Positions 10,474 through 21,122 of a DNA stretch of 64,000 nt are shown here, piece after piece. The stretch's first letter is position 1. Every line of letters starts with the position of its first letter. Under the pieces are notes generated by a model that was given only the letters and a program-made list of their open reading frames with translations, ran no database searches and was not told the DNA's origin. The position numbers were made by a program, and so were the translations under genes. The DNA lies in NCBI GenBank assembly GCA_028382965.1, contig JAOEUK010000001.1, forward strand, positions 62,001-126,000, read 5' to 3'. Source of the DNA: Candidatus Puniceispirillum sp. (GTDB lineage: Bacteria; Pseudomonadota; Alphaproteobacteria; Puniceispirillales; Puniceispirillaceae).

Positions 10474-11706
10474 ATGCGCCGTGTTGCCATAACCGGAATT
10501 GGAATTGTATCGTCCATTGGAAACAATGTCAGTGAAGTCACAGAATCCCTGCGGAATGGGACCTCAGGCATTGTTGCTGCGCCAGAATATAGTGAACTAG
10601 GCTTTCGTAGCCAGGTGCATGGTACCGTCAAACTTGATGTTACTGAACATATTGATCGCAAACAATTGCGATTTATGGGTGACGGTGCTGCCTATGCAGT
10701 TCTTGCTATGGAACAGGCGATTGCCGATGCCGGCCTTAAGGACAGAGATGTTTCAAATGCTAAGACTGGCCTTGTTGCCGGATCTGGGGGGCCATCAACA
10801 GCTAACCTTCTAGCTGCTTTTGACATAACCCGGGAAAAAGGCCCAAAACGCATTGGCCCTTACATGGTGCCACGCTGTATGTCTTCATCCGTATCAGCCT
10901 GTATTGCTACATTTTTTAAAATTCGTGGAATTAATTATTCAATTTCTTCTGCCTGTTCAACGTCAGCTCATTGTATTACTGCTGGCGCTGACGCCATTCG
11001 AAGCGGCAGTCAGAACATTGTTTTTGCTGGTGGTGGTGAAGAGCTACATTGGACTTTATCAGTATTATTTGATGCGATGGGAGCTATGTCATCAAAATAT
11101 AATGATACACCAGAATTAGCATCACGCCCCTATGATGTTGATCGTGATGGCTTTGTTATCGCTGGTGGCGGAGGCATGGTGGTTCTTGAAAATATGGATC
11201 ATGCACTAGCTCGCGGTGCTAAGATATACGCCGAACTTGTTGGATATGGCGCCAATTCAGATGGTGAAGACATGGTTGCTCCATCTGGCGAAGGAGCGGT
11301 ACGCTGTATGGAGCTCGCTCTAGACGGCTTTGATGGAAACAAAATTGTCGACAAAGTGGATTACATCAATGCACATGGCACCTCGACACCTGTAGGTGAT
11401 GTGAAAGAACTTGATGCAGTGCGAAGTGTCTTTGGGCCGCGGGATTACCTTCCAGTTGTGACCTCAACCAAGTCACTCACCGGCCACTCACTTGGGGCTA
11501 CTGGCGTTCAAGAAGCCATCTACACCATTCTTATGATGAAAAATAGTTTTGTTGCTGCATCGGCCAATATTCAAACACCCGATCCAGCTATTGGTGATAT
11601 TCCAGTCACCCAAAAAAGGATTGATAATTTCAGTATTAATCTTGCATTATCAAATTCTTTTGGCTTTGGTGGTACAAATGCCACTTTGGCTTTAAGAAGA
11701 ATTTAG
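10474..11706 (+). CDS. fabB: FabB, 3-oxoacyl-ACP synthase I
   Basis: Condensing enzyme that elongates the cis-3 product of FabA, completing the anaerobic unsaturated fatty acid route. Seen: nucleophile in SSACSTSAH (C161), and catalytic histidines in [11 protein letters not shown] (H301) and [12 protein letters not shown] (H338), followed by the C-terminal glycine-rich FGFGGTNA. The start at ATG 10474 ([10 protein letters not shown]) fits the family N-terminus and is ten bases after GGAG; ATG 10468, which overlaps the fabA stop, is possible and adds two residues. 410 residues. Confidence 0.96.
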   Translation: MRRVAITGIGIVSSIGNNVSEVTESLRNGTSGIVAAPEYSELGFRSQVHGTVKLDVTEHIDRKQLRFMGDGAAYAVLAMEQAIADAGLKDRDVSNAKTGLVAGSGGPSTANLLAAFDITREKGPKRIGPYMVPRCMSSSVSACIATFFKIRGINYSISSACSTSAHCITAGADAIRSGSQNIVFAGGGEELHWTLSVLFDAMGAMSSKYNDTPELASRPYDVDRDGFVIAGGGGMVVLENMDHALARGAKIYAELVGYGANSDGEDMVAPSGEGAVRCMELALDGFDGNKIVDKVDYINAHGTSTPVGDVKELDAVRSVFGPRDYLPVVTSTKSLTGHSLGATGVQEAIYTILMMKNSFVAASANIQTPDPAIGDIPVTQKRIDNFSINLALSNSFGFGGTNATLALRRI

Positions 11707-11708
11707 TT

Positions 11709-12497
11709 ATGAATCCTCAAAATTTATTGGCTGGAAAACGTGGTCTTGTGATGGGTGTTGCCAATGACAAATCCATTGCATGGGGAATTGCAGAATCAGC
11801 GGCAAATCAGGGCGCTGAAATCGCTTTTTCTTATCAGATGGAAGGTTTTGGGAAACGATTAGCCCCTCTAGCAAACTCCATTGGCTCTCGTATCATGATT
11901 GAATGTGATGTGGCAAACGAAGGGTCTGTAGATCGCTGCTTTGCTGAACTAGCCACTTACTGGCCAACAATAGATTTTGTTGTGCATGCGTTAGCATTTT
12001 CCGATAAAAATGAATTAAAAGGCGCTTATTTAAATACCAGCCGCAATAATTTTGCAAACACGATGATGGTATCCGCCTATTCATTTACTGAAGTTGCGCG
12101 AGCAGCAAGCAGCATGATGCCTTCAGGTGGAGCTTTGGTAACACTAAGCTTCCTTGGAGCGCAGCGTAGCACTCCAAACTATAATGTAATGGGCGTTGCC
12201 AAGGCTGCATTGGAATCATCAGTTAGGTATCTCGCAGTTGATCTTGGTGGACAAAATATCCGAGTGAATGCGATATCTGCTGGGCCAATGCGTACGCTTG
12301 CTGGCGCTGCAATTACTGGAGCCAGACATATTTTTCGACATGCGGAAAATAATGCCCCGTTACACAGAAATCCTGGGCTGAAGGAAGTTGGGCATGCTGG
12401 ACTGTATCTTATATCTGACCTATCTTCAGGCGTCACAGGCGAAGTCCATTTTGTTGATGGTGGCTATAACAGTGTAGGAATCCCAAACGAAACATAA
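11709..12497 (+). CDS. fabI: FabI, NADH-dependent enoyl-ACP reductase
   Basis: Catalyses the last reduction of each fatty acid elongation cycle. Seen: the N-terminal nucleotide site GLVMGVANDKSIAWGIA, catalytic Tyr and Lys in NYNVMGVAKAALESS, and the substrate-loop region ISAGPMRTLAGAAI. These are the FabI signatures within the short-chain dehydrogenase superfamily. 262 residues, starting two bases after the fabB stop, so clearly the third gene of the fab operon. Confidence 0.96.
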   Translation: MNPQNLLAGKRGLVMGVANDKSIAWGIAESAANQGAEIAFSYQMEGFGKRLAPLANSIGSRIMIECDVANEGSVDRCFAELATYWPTIDFVVHALAFSDKNELKGAYLNTSRNNFANTMMVSAYSFTEVARAASSMMPSGGALVTLSFLGAQRSTPNYNVMGVAKAALESSVRYLAVDLGGQNIRVNAISAGPMRTLAGAAITGARHIFRHAENNAPLHRNPGLKEVGHAGLYLISDLSSGVTGEVHFVDGGYNSVGIPNET

Positions 12498-12545
12498 GTT
12501 GAAATTTAAAAGCATTCCTCTTTTTTTAGCCATTACATCGTACCA

Positions 12546-12580
12546 GCTTGTTCGTACTACAACTAACACCCTGAACAAGC
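12546..12580. terminator. Hairpin between convergent fabI and hutF
   Basis: Perfect 8-bp inverted repeat GCTTGTTC (12546-12553) / GAACAAGC (12573-12580) with a 19-base loop, in the short spacer between two converging genes. No U-run follows on either strand, so a termination role is only suggested by position. Confidence 0.35.
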
Positions 12581-12587
12581 CATTTAA

Positions 12588-13958
12588 TCATAGCTTTTGA
12601 TGCAAAGACATCAGTGCGGTGCAAAAATTTTCTGTGATTTTATCACGTGCATGATGTCTGCCTTCTGTTACAAGATGTCTCCCAGCAGACCAAACATCCA
12701 GAACAAGCCGGTCATCTCCAGCAAAAATAAAGCTGTCTATCACTTGGTCACCTGTGCGACCTGCAAGCACCACAGACGTCATGTCTAGTCCCATTAGGTC
12801 AGCCCAATAACCTGGTGCAATTTTACCTGTTTTCCGGCCAGCAGCCATTGCGCCCCCAAAAATCATAGAATCAAAAATATGGCGACCTGTTGATTTTGTT
12901 GATGATGCCAAAGCTGCGCGTGAGTGGTCTCGCAGGCGCTGTGAATATTCAAGGCTGCGCAGTTCCTCTGAGAGCGAAATCCGAATATTGGAGTCAGAGC
13001 CGATTGCAATCACACCACCTGCCTCAAACCAAGAAACTCCATTGAAAATACCATCACCTAAACTAGCTTCAGTAATTGGACAAAGTCCTACCACAGCTCC
13101 AGTTTTAGCTAGTCCAGCTATCTCGTGCGGTAACATTTGTGTGCAGTGAATAAAACAACAATTAGGGCCTGCATCGAAGTTTTCCAAAATCCATTCAACG
13201 GGACGCACCCCAAGATACTCAACAACTTCTTTGACTTCCGCATGTTGTTCTGCCACATGCATATGAAACGGGCCCCCTTCAGCAAGTTCATGGGAAACAC
13301 TAAGGCTATCTGTTGAAACTGCTCGTAGGCTATGTGGCGCTACACCAAAAACAGAGTCACCTGGCAAGTTGCAGAGGTCTAACTGGATACTTTTACATAA
13401 CGCCGCAAAGCTATTTATATCGTTATAAAATCGGCATTGTCCCCGAACCAGTGGGCGCTTATCACAGCCGCCATATTGATAGTGAACTGGGAGAATAGTC
13501 AACCCAATGCCAGTAGTTTCAGTAGCCGCCATAATCCGATTTGCCATCTCACTACGCTTGTCATACGCAGTGCCATCAGGAGCATGGTGCAAATAATGAA
13601 ATTCAACATTAGTTGCATAGCCTGACTCCAGCATTTCCATCTGTACTAGCGCCGTGATGGCTTCAATATGATCGGGGGTCAATTGATCAAGAAACCGATA
13701 CATAAGTTCACGCCAGGTCCAGAAGCTATCCTGCAAATTTTTACTACGGTGTTCAGTGAGTCCAGCCATTGCTCGCTGGAAGGCGTGACTATGGGCGTTA
13801 ACTGGAGCAGGTATCAAGCAAGGCACTTGTATCCCTCCTTTTGAGCCGCAAAAATTTGGGGTCACCTTTGTAATTTTTCCAGAATCAGCCAGTTCAATTA
13901 ACAAATTTTGACACCATCCATTCGGCAAAAGAGCAGTATCTGCAAAAATTGTCTGCAT
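12588..13958 (-). CDS. hutF: HutF, N-formimino-L-glutamate deiminase
   Basis: Amidohydrolase converting N-formimino-L-glutamate to N-formyl-L-glutamate in the five-step histidine degradation route. Seen: the metal-binding NAHSHAFQR (H56, H58), a further histidine in FHMHVAEQHAEV, and IGSDSNIRISLSEELRSLEY, all in family order. 456 residues. ATG 13958 has AGGAAA eight bases upstream. No other hut gene is in the window, so it is separated from hutU/hutH or serves another formimino compound. The alternative 8-oxoguanine/guanine deaminase relatives fit less well. Confidence 0.88.
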   Translation of the reverse strand: MQTIFADTALLPNGWCQNLLIELADSGKITKVTPNFCGSKGGIQVPCLIPAPVNAHSHAFQRAMAGLTEHRSKNLQDSFWTWRELMYRFLDQLTPDHIEAITALVQMEMLESGYATNVEFHYLHHAPDGTAYDKRSEMANRIMAATETTGIGLTILPVHYQYGGCDKRPLVRGQCRFYNDINSFAALCKSIQLDLCNLPGDSVFGVAPHSLRAVSTDSLSVSHELAEGGPFHMHVAEQHAEVKEVVEYLGVRPVEWILENFDAGPNCCFIHCTQMLPHEIAGLAKTGAVVGLCPITEASLGDGIFNGVSWFEAGGVIAIGSDSNIRISLSEELRSLEYSQRLRDHSRAALASSTKSTGRHIFDSMIFGGAMAAGRKTGKIAPGYWADLMGLDMTSVVLAGRTGDQVIDSFIFAGDDRLVLDVWSAGRHLVTEGRHHARDKITENFCTALMSLHQKL

Positions 13959-14261
13959 AATCGTTTCCTGTTGATAGGTAATTATTCATGTGAATATAAA
14001 GTTGTTAAAAACCTAAAGCAAAGCGGGCGTTAAAAGACATTTAGGCGTCAAATGCAAAGCAATCGATTTGTTAACAAATTATCCGGTCATATCTCAAATG
14101 GCTACCTTGTTTTTTGTGTTATGGACCTATTAACAGTTACTTTACCAATAATTGTTTTCTTGGTAAAAAATTTCAAGAATATGATGCATTTTTATTTCTC
14201 TAAAGTGCTTCTCATATAAACTGCTTTCAGTGGTTCACAACCCACTCTCCTTAAAATATCA
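13959..14261. other. Gene-free spacer upstream of hutF
   Basis: About 300 bases between the hutF start and the pnp terminator. It holds a 7-bp inverted repeat TTTACCA (14141-14147) / TGGTAAA (14161-14167), which could be an operator, and an isolated T-arm-like sequence near 14230 with no tRNA body. No convincing promoter or small gene was recognised. Confidence 0.4.
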
Positions 14262-14290
14262 CAAAAAAAGGCAGCATCATAAATGCCGCC
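14262..14290 (-). terminator. Intrinsic terminator of pnp
   Basis: In the minus-strand RNA GGCGGCAU pairs fully with AUGCUGCC (one G-U pair) around a five-base loop, followed directly by seven U residues. It ends 25 bases after the pnp stop. Textbook Rho-independent form. Confidence 0.85.
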
Positions 14291-14314
14291 CTTTCAACAT
14301 ATTTTTTATCAATT

Positions 14315-16429
14315 TTATTCAGCGTCAGAGGCAACTTCTAGATCAACACCTGATTCTTGATCAACTCGTTTCATTGATAATTTTACCTTACCGCGATCAT
14401 CAAATCCAATAACCTTAACTTTAACAGTGTCACCCTCTTTGCAAATATCCGTAGTCTTTTCAGTCCGACCATTTTGCAATTCAGAAATATGAACAAGTCC
14501 ATCCTTCGCACCAAGAAAATTAACAAACGCGCCAAAATCAACAGTTTTTACAACAGTGCCGTCATAAATTACTCCAAGTTCAGGTTCAGCAACAATATCG
14601 CGAATTCGAGCAACAGCTGCTTCACCAGATGAACCCGATACTGCAGCAACTTTTACAGTTCCATCATCTTCAATGTCAATTTTAGCTCCTGTTTCTTCAC
14701 AAATTTCACGAATAATTTTACCCCCTGGTCCAATAATGTCACGAATTTTATCAACAGGAATTTTCAAAGTAGTGATTTTTGGTGCACTATCAGCTAAATC
14801 ATCTCGCGCTGAAGTCAAAGCCTTGCTCATTTCATCAAGAATATGAATACGGCCTTCACGCGCCTGATCAAGTGCAATCTTCATTATTTCTGGTGTAATT
14901 GAGGTAATCTTAATATCCATCTGCAGCGATGTCACACCCTCAGCAGAACCAGCAACTTTGAAATCCATATCGCCTAAATGATCTTCATCACCAAGAATAT
15001 CAGATAGAACAGCAAACTCATCACCCGCCTTTATAAGCCCCATTGCAATGCCCGCAACAGGACGCTTTAAAGGCACACCTGCATCCATCATTGCCAATGA
15101 ACCGCCACAAACGGTTGCCATCGATGAAGATCCGTTTGATTCAGTAATTTCCGAAACCAGACGAATAGTGTAAGGAAACTCTTCCTTTTTTGGTAGCAAT
15201 GGGCGCAGCGCACGCCACGCCAATTTACCGTGCCCGATTTCTCTGCGACCAGGTGAACCAACACGGCCAGCTTCGCCAACTGAATAAGGTGGAAAATTAT
15301 AATGCAACATAAAGCTTGAACGGCTTTCACCAGCTAACGCATCAATAATTTGCTCATCCTGACCTGTGCCAAGGGTGGCAACAACCATTGCTTGTGTTTC
15401 TCCTCGAGTAAATAAGGAAGATCCGTGAGCACGTGGAAGGAACCCAGCCTCGGCAACAATTTGCCGCACGGTCTTTGTATCACGGCCGTCAATTCGAACA
15501 CCTGTTTTTAGAATGGCACCGCGAACAACATCAGCTTCCATACCTTTAATAAGACCACCAACAAGTACAGCATCATACTGATCACCAAGTGCATCTTTTG
15601 CTTTAGCGCGAACTTCATTAAGAGCTGTTTGGCGATTTGTCTTATCAGCTATTTTATAAGCTGATTCAAATCCTTTTTTAAAACCCTTCAAAACTTTATT
15701 TATGTCAACAGTTTCAACTGGCTCCTTAGGTAAATCACGTGGTTCTTTAGCGCAAGATTCCGCCAAGTCAATAATAGAATCAATCACTGGCTTAATAGCA
15801 CTATGACCAAAATTTACAGCGCCCAACATCACATCTTCAGATAGTTCTTTGGCTTCGGATTCAACCATCAAAACACCTTCATGCGTTCCAGCCATCACCA
15901 AATCCAATTCACTGCCTTCCATTTGGTCAACGGTTGGATTTAAAACATAAGCGCCGTCTATCCAGCCAATGCGGGCGGCAGCAATTGGACCAAAAAAGGG
16001 AACACCAGACAAAGTTAATGCTGCTGATGCACCAATCAAGGCCGCAATATCTGGGTTATTTTCCATATCATGCGCGAGTACAGTACAGATGACCTGGGTT
16101 TCACATTTAAATGATTTTGGAAAAAGAGGCCGGATTGGGCGATCAATTAGCCTGCACACCAACGTTTCATTTTCTGAAGGCCTACCTTCCCGCTTAAAAA
16201 ATCCACCTGGAATTTTACCTGCAGCAAAAGCTTTTTCCTGGTAATTAACAGTTAGCGGGAAAAAATCCATTCCTGGCTTTGGACTTTGGGCGGCTACAGC
16301 TGTACATAGTACCTTGGTTTCACCAAGGCTAACCATAACGGCGCCATCTGCTTGACGAGCGATTTTACCAGTTTCTAAAACCAGCGTTGTACCACCCCAT
16401 TCCATTTCTTTGCGGAATAACTTAAACAT
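14315..16429 (-). CDS. pnp: Polyribonucleotide nucleotidyltransferase (PNPase)
   Basis: Phosphorolytic 3'-5' exoribonuclease of the RNA degradosome. Two RNase PH domains are visible (about 10-230 and 310-545). The second holds the catalytic core, with [16 protein letters not shown] and a [18 protein letters not shown] motif. A KH domain ([20 protein letters not shown], about 555-615) and an S1 domain ([20 protein letters not shown], about 620-690) follow. 704 residues. Separated from rpsO by a terminator and a roughly 260-base structured leader, so it is probably controlled on its own. Only a weak AAAGAGA ribosome site precedes ATG 16429. Confidence 0.97.
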   Translation of the reverse strand: MFKLFRKEMEWGGTTLVLETGKIARQADGAVMVSLGETKVLCTAVAAQSPKPGMDFFPLTVNYQEKAFAAGKIPGGFFKREGRPSENETLVCRLIDRPIRPLFPKSFKCETQVICTVLAHDMENNPDIAALIGASAALTLSGVPFFGPIAAARIGWIDGAYVLNPTVDQMEGSELDLVMAGTHEGVLMVESEAKELSEDVMLGAVNFGHSAIKPVIDSIIDLAESCAKEPRDLPKEPVETVDINKVLKGFKKGFESAYKIADKTNRQTALNEVRAKAKDALGDQYDAVLVGGLIKGMEADVVRGAILKTGVRIDGRDTKTVRQIVAEAGFLPRAHGSSLFTRGETQAMVVATLGTGQDEQIIDALAGESRSSFMLHYNFPPYSVGEAGRVGSPGRREIGHGKLAWRALRPLLPKKEEFPYTIRLVSEITESNGSSSMATVCGGSLAMMDAGVPLKRPVAGIAMGLIKAGDEFAVLSDILGDEDHLGDMDFKVAGSAEGVTSLQMDIKITSITPEIMKIALDQAREGRIHILDEMSKALTSARDDLADSAPKITTLKIPVDKIRDIIGPGGKIIREICEETGAKIDIEDDGTVKVAAVSGSSGEAAVARIRDIVAEPELGVIYDGTVVKTVDFGAFVNFLGAKDGLVHISELQNGRTEKTTDICKEGDTVKVKVIGFDDRGKVKLSMKRVDQESGVDLEVASDAE

Positions 16430-16498
16430 CTATTTTATCTCTTTCATTTCATCTCAAAATCGGCAATCCGACAAGAGAACGGCAAAAACGTAATGTGC

Positions 16499-16639
16499 AT
16501 CCCCATGATGAACATTGCTTTGACAAGGGGATTAAAATGTTTTCAAGAGGTTTCTCTTCATTCCAGCGCTCCGTCTGCGTCTGGTGGTCGGGAGCACCCT
16601 CAATCGGCCTTGTTCGTGCCCTGTTTATTTTTTAATCCC
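16499..16639 (-). promoter_or_regulatory. Structured 5' leader of pnp with competing stems
   Basis: Between rpsO and pnp a segment can fold in two exclusive ways in the minus-strand RNA. UUUUAAUCCC (16537-16528) can pair with the upstream GGGAUUAAAA (16639-16630; 10 bp, 92-base loop). Alternatively AUCCCC (16532-16527) can pair with the downstream GGGGAU (16504-16499; 6 bp, 22-base loop). A small AAGAG/CTCTT hairpin lies inside. E. coli pnp is known to be autoregulated through its structured leader; the same here is inference. Confidence 0.4.
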
Positions 16640-16697
16640 GAGGTTCGTCCACGTTCTTCGCATGCAATACTTTAAAAAGCAAATAAAATTCTTCACA

Positions 16698-16731
16698 TAA
16701 AAAAAACCACTCTGTCGATTTGACAAAGCGG
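16698..16731 (-). terminator. Intrinsic terminator of rpsO
   Basis: In the minus-strand RNA CCGCUUUGUC pairs over ten positions with GACAGAGUGG (two G-U pairs) around a five-base loop, followed by a run of eight U. It begins about 30 bases after the rpsO stop. Confidence 0.85.
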
Positions 16732-16761
16732 TTTTTAATTACCTGTCTGGCAAACTAAAGC

Positions 16762-17031
16762 CTATCTGCGTAGTCCCAGCTTTTCAATTAAAGCCTTGTA
16801 AGCTGCTAAATTGCCAACCTTGATATAATCAAGCAAGCTACGGCGCTGGCCAACCATTGCCAAAAGGCCCCGGCGTGAACCAAAATCTTTTTTGTGGTCT
16901 TTTAAATGTTCCGTAAGGTTGCGAATGCGCTCTGATAAGATTGCTACCTGAACAGATGCAGATCCTGAATCTTTGTCATTTTTACCATACTCTGTAATTA
17001 GTTCTGATTTTCGTTCCTGCGTAATCGACAT
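16762..17031 (-). CDS. rpsO: 30S ribosomal protein S15
   Basis: Small-subunit protein that binds 16S rRNA early in assembly and bridges to 23S rRNA. The 89-residue length and the conserved [18 protein letters not shown] and RRSLLDYIK segments are diagnostic. A perfect AGGAGG lies nine bases before ATG 17031. It ends the rimP-nusA-infB-rbfA-truB-rpsO cluster and carries its own terminator. Confidence 0.98.
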   Translation of the reverse strand: MSITQERKSELITEYGKNDKDSGSASVQVAILSERIRNLTEHLKDHKKDFGSRRGLLAMVGQRRSLLDYIKVGNLAAYKALIEKLGLRR

Positions 17032-17057
17032 CGAAACCTCCTATAATTGGGTTTAAA

Positions 17058-17990
17058 TTAAATATTTAGCACACGAACAGGACAAACAGCTCCAGCTTTG
17101 ATTACCACCAAGGCTACCGGTCGGTCGCCTTCAATGGCTATTGCTGTTGCCCCAGTCAAAAGCGCCTGAAATCGATCTCTTGCCGAAGCACTGATCGCAG
17201 GAAGCGTTTGGCCATGACGAAGCTTTTTTGCCTCACTCTCTGACATGGGTAGCGCCGGGATGTCGTCCAGCGCACTCAAAACAGGATATAAATGCTCTAA
17301 TGCGGCGGCACTATGCGGCAGAGTTTCTAAAAAATCCAGCGAAATCGAATAATTTATGTGAAAATTTCCCACTGATAGGCGGCGAAGAGACGTAACATGA
17401 GCAGCTGTGCCTAGCTCACGCCCTAAATCGCGAGCTAAAGCCCTAATATAGGCTCCTTTGCCACATACTACAAAAAACTTTGCCAAATTTTCTGTCGAAT
17501 TGAGTCGGCGGAATGTTTTAATATAAATTTGCCGTGCTTTCAGCTTTACCACTGGTTCATCCACTAACGAATTTCTTGCTAGATTATAAGCTCGTTTCCC
17601 TCCAACCTTGATTGCTGAGTAAAGGGGTGGAACTTGATCAATATAACCTTGATATTTTGTTAGCGCCCCATCAATCTCAGCTCCACTTGGGCGATGTTTA
17701 GACTCAGTTGTAACTGTTCCCTCTCCATCATCAGTAGTCGTTTCAGTACCCCAAGAAAGTTCAAATTCATACGTTTTTTCTTGCCCCACAGCAAAAGACA
17801 CAGTTTTAGTGGCCTCCCCAAGCGCAATGGGCAATATCCCACTCGCAAGGGGGTCTAATGTCCCACCATGTCCAGCTTTTTCAGCATCAAATACTCGGCG
17901 AACAATTGCAACTGCCTTTGCAGAACTTATGCCCTTTGGTTTATCAAGATTTACCCAGCCATGCACAGGTTGTCCACGTTTACGTCCCAT
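17058..17990 (-). CDS. truB: TruB, tRNA pseudouridine-55 synthase
   Basis: Isomerises U55 in the T-loop of tRNAs. Seen: GWVNLDKPKGISS near the start, the catalytic aspartate in GHGGTLDPLASGIL (D46), GGKRAYNLAR, and a C-terminal PUA-like segment. ATG 17990 (MGRKRGQPVHGW) starts four bases after the rbfA stop, with AAGGA ten bases upstream; a longer frame to 18020 would run into rbfA. 310 residues. Confidence 0.95.
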   Translation of the reverse strand: MGRKRGQPVHGWVNLDKPKGISSAKAVAIVRRVFDAEKAGHGGTLDPLASGILPIALGEATKTVSFAVGQEKTYEFELSWGTETTTDDGEGTVTTESKHRPSGAEIDGALTKYQGYIDQVPPLYSAIKVGGKRAYNLARNSLVDEPVVKLKARQIYIKTFRRLNSTENLAKFFVVCGKGAYIRALARDLGRELGTAAHVTSLRRLSVGNFHINYSISLDFLETLPHSAAALEHLYPVLSALDDIPALPMSESEAKKLRHGQTLPAISASARDRFQALLTGATAIAIEGDRPVALVVIKAGAVCPVRVLNI

Positions 17991-17994
17991 TGGA

Positions 17995-18384
17995 TCATGG
18001 TCCTTGCCTGATTGCAGCAAAAAGCTTGTTCATCTTTTCAGCATTTTCAAAGCTTTCGTCGAGAAAAAAGCGCATTCGTGGTGTTCGCCGTAAATGGACT
18101 TTTTTTGCAACAAATGACTGAATAACAGGAGCTAACCGGTTTAACGCCGGCAAAACAACCTCTATGTTTACACCTCCAAGAGGCATCGTATAAACCCGAG
18201 CATTTGCAAGATCAGAGCTAACTAAAATTTCAGAAATTGTAATAGAAATATTAGAAAGATCTGGATCAAAAAAATCTTCCCGCATCAGAACTTCTGATAC
18301 AGCGTGCCTCAAGGCTTCACCAACTCGCAATTGGCGCTGGGTTGGTGCCTTGGCAGTTCTCGGTCGGACTGCTTTAGATGGCAT
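17995..18384 (-). CDS. rbfA: RbfA, ribosome-binding factor A
   Basis: Late assembly factor for the 30S subunit, needed for 16S rRNA 5' processing and cold growth. Seen: RQLRVGEALRHAVSEVL, then the KH-like core with ITISEILVSSDLANARVY and a C-terminal LRRTPRMRFFLDES. ATG 18384 is chosen because AAGGGA is suitably placed and the family N-terminus begins shortly after; 14 further codons upstream are open. 129 residues. Confidence 0.94.
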   Translation of the reverse strand: MPSKAVRPRTAKAPTQRQLRVGEALRHAVSEVLMREDFFDPDLSNISITISEILVSSDLANARVYTMPLGGVNIEVVLPALNRLAPVIQSFVAKKVHLRRTPRMRFFLDESFENAEKMNKLFAAIRQGP

Positions 18385-18454
18385 TATCAAAGTTCCCTTT
18401 TGACAGCTTTTTTGGGAAAAACCCAACCAACTCTGTTAGTCCTTGAGCAAACAA

Positions 18455-21058
18455 TCAATCAAGTGTTCTTGCTACTTCACGAACCTCAAAACACTCAATT
18501 ATATCACTTTCTTGAATATCAGAATAATTTTCAAAGCCCATACCACACTCCGAGCCTTCTCGCACATCTTTGACCTCATCTTTAAAGCGTTTAAGTGTTT
18601 TTAATGACCCTTCATGAATGACCACGTTGTCACGCAACAAACGAACTTTACAGCCCCTCTTAATGACACCTTCAGTAACAAGACAACCCGCAATCTTACC
18701 AACTTTAGAGACACCAAAAACCTGACGAATTTTGGCATAGCCAATAAAATCCTCTTGGGTATCTGGACTAAGAAGGCCACCCATTGCTGCTTTAATTTCA
18801 TCAATTAGTTCATAAATAATTGAATGATAGCGAATCTCTACACTATCTCGCTTTGCCAGATCACGCGCTTGTGGAATTGCTCTCACATTAAAGCCAATAA
18901 CAATAGCGTTTGAAGCTGTAGCAAGGCTAATATCAGACTCACTTAGCGCACCAACGCCAGCAGATAACAATCGGACTTTCACTTGTTCTGTACCCAGCTT
19001 TTCTAGCGCCACACGAATTGCTTCAAGTGATCCATGAACGTCTGTCTTAATGACTACTGGCAACTCTTCAGCTTCGCCAGCAGCAATTGCTGACAGCATC
19101 TGCTCAACTGAGCCACGCGCTCCACGAGCCACATCATGGTCACGGATGCGGCGTGTTCGATACTCTGCAATTTCTCGAGCCCGAGCTTCACTTTCAACAA
19201 CTACGCAGTTATCGCCAGCCATTGGAGTGCCATTCAATCCAAGAATCTCAACCGGCTGTCCCGGCCCAGCAAATTTTAGCGCCTTACCACGGTCATCAAG
19301 TAGAGCGCGAACGCGTCCACTTTCCGCACCAATAACAAAGATATCGCCCAGCTTCAACGTGCCACGTTGTACCAATAGAGTGGCAACTGATCCTTTGCCA
19401 CGTTCTACTTTTGATTCAACAACAACACCTTCTGCCGCGCGATCTGGATTGGCCTTTAGTTCAAGAAGCTCAGCTTGTAACATAATAGCTTCTTCTAACT
19501 TGTCCAAACCAATTCCTGTGTGTGCTGAGACATCAACACACAAAACATCACCACCAAAATCTTCAGTGATGATTTCATGCTGCAATAAATCACTGCGCAC
19601 CTTTTTTGGATCAGCATCAGGTTTATCACATTTATTGATAGCTACAATAGTTGGACACCCGGCAGCTTTAGCGTGGTTAATTGCTTCAATGGTTTGCACC
19701 ATGACTGAATCATCAGCAGCCACAACTAAAATTACAATGTCAGTGATATTAGCACCACGAGAGCGCATTTCAGTAAAAGCTGAATGGCCTGGCGTATCAA
19801 TGAAAGTAATAACATTTCCAGCGACCGTTTCGATTTGGTAAGCGCCAATATGCTGAGTAATGCCGCCTGACTCTCCAGCTGCAACATCAGTTTGGCGAAT
19901 GGCATCTAGCAAACTCGTTTTGCCATGGTCAACATGCCCCATAACTGTTACCACTGGAGGCCGCGGCTTCAAGTTTTCATTTGGATCATCCTCGCCACCC
20001 AAACCAATTTCAATATCTGACTCAGATACACGCTGAGCCCGGTGACCAAATTCAGCAACTATTACCTCAGCTGTTTCGCCATCAATTGGCTGGGTTGCCG
20101 TTGCCATAATGTCAAGCTTCATAAGCTCTTTTACAACGTCCGCTGTCCTTTCAGCCATTCGGTTAGCCAATTCAGCAACGGTAATGTTGTCAGGGATAAC
20201 GACATCACGAACTTGTTTGACTTGCGCCTGCTCTTCACGCATCCGTGCCCGTTCACGCTGACGCTTCACTGAAGCCAGGGAGCGCTGACGCCGATTATCA
20301 TCACCAGTTAATGCCTGTGTAATAGTCATCTTGCCCGATTGGCGGCGACCAGCAGCCTCACGGCGCGGAGCTGGACGACGCGGGGCCATTTCTTCTGCTT
20401 CTCGACGACGACGATTTTGCACTTCTGATGGAGTTGTGGGACCAAATTTATTAACGTCGGGAGTCTCGCCTGGCGTATCCTTAGTAGACTGGTGGCGAAC
20501 TGCTTGTACATCTGTGTGTTTTTTGATTTCCTCACTTCGACGACGCTCTTCATTAGCTTCAATTTCTTGTAGTTCTGCAAGCTCAGCAGCGCGACGATCA
20601 ACGTTTGGATCTGATTTTACATCTGGATCTATTGTAACTTCTAAGGGGTTAGCAGCTGACACTACGTCCCTATCTTCTAAAGAGAAGGTATCTTTGTCAT
20701 CAACAAGCTGTTCTGTTGGATTGTCGCCTGAACCTTCAGTTTTTGCCAAGCCCTCCTGTAATGCGCGCACACGGGCAGCGCGTTCCTGAGCCGTCAATCG
20801 ATCATCGACAGTCTGTGTTGTAATTGAAGGAACAGGTGTCGAGGACGTCTTCACTTCTGGGACTTCTACTTCAGGCGCAACGGAAATACCGCGCGAGGGT
20901 GCAGCCGGTGCCCTCTTGCGTCGGACTTCAACTTGCACTGTCTTTCTCGTCCCAGAAACCGATGGCCCCGCCCGCAGTTTGCTGGCATCAATATTACCAA
21001 GTGTCAGCTTTTCACCCGAGAGGCTCAGTTTTTTTGATTTACTGCTATCTTCGCTCAT
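18455..21058 (-). CDS. infB: Translation initiation factor IF-2
   Basis: GTPase that brings initiator fMet-tRNA to the 30S subunit and promotes subunit joining. The first 300 or so residues are the usual charged low-complexity N-terminal region, including a stretch rich in Arg and Glu. The GTPase core carries GHVDHGKTS (near 375), DTPGHSAF and NKCDKP. The C-terminal domains end with [11 protein letters not shown] and ECFEV, as in the family. 867 residues. AAAGG lies six bases before ATG 21058. It sits between ylxR and rbfA in standard order. Confidence 0.98.
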   Translation of the reverse strand: MSEDSSKSKKLSLSGEKLTLGNIDASKLRAGPSVSGTRKTVQVEVRRKRAPAAPSRGISVAPEVEVPEVKTSSTPVPSITTQTVDDRLTAQERAARVRALQEGLAKTEGSGDNPTEQLVDDKDTFSLEDRDVVSAANPLEVTIDPDVKSDPNVDRRAAELAELQEIEANEERRRSEEIKKHTDVQAVRHQSTKDTPGETPDVNKFGPTTPSEVQNRRRREAEEMAPRRPAPRREAAGRRQSGKMTITQALTGDDNRRQRSLASVKRQRERARMREEQAQVKQVRDVVIPDNITVAELANRMAERTADVVKELMKLDIMATATQPIDGETAEVIVAEFGHRAQRVSESDIEIGLGGEDDPNENLKPRPPVVTVMGHVDHGKTSLLDAIRQTDVAAGESGGITQHIGAYQIETVAGNVITFIDTPGHSAFTEMRSRGANITDIVILVVAADDSVMVQTIEAINHAKAAGCPTIVAINKCDKPDADPKKVRSDLLQHEIITEDFGGDVLCVDVSAHTGIGLDKLEEAIMLQAELLELKANPDRAAEGVVVESKVERGKGSVATLLVQRGTLKLGDIFVIGAESGRVRALLDDRGKALKFAGPGQPVEILGLNGTPMAGDNCVVVESEARAREIAEYRTRRIRDHDVARGARGSVEQMLSAIAAGEAEELPVVIKTDVHGSLEAIRVALEKLGTEQVKVRLLSAGVGALSESDISLATASNAIVIGFNVRAIPQARDLAKRDSVEIRYHSIIYELIDEIKAAMGGLLSPDTQEDFIGYAKIRQVFGVSKVGKIAGCLVTEGVIKRGCKVRLLRDNVVIHEGSLKTLKRFKDEVKDVREGSECGMGFENYSDIQESDIIECFEVREVARTLD

Positions 21059-21122
21059 TTTGAACCTTTCTTAGCATTACCTGCCTTGCGATCATTTACG
21101 CAACACAGCTATACCGCTCCGC

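Noticed and set aside
14230-14245. T-arm-like GTGGTTCACAACCCAC, suggesting a tRNA 3' end
   Set aside because: The loop lacks the conserved A58, there is no acceptor, D or anticodon arm upstream, and no CCA or discriminator context.
16493-16675. 60-codon open frame on the plus strand between rpsO and pnp
   Set aside because: No ribosome site, no recognisable protein pattern, and it lies antisense to the structured pnp leader.
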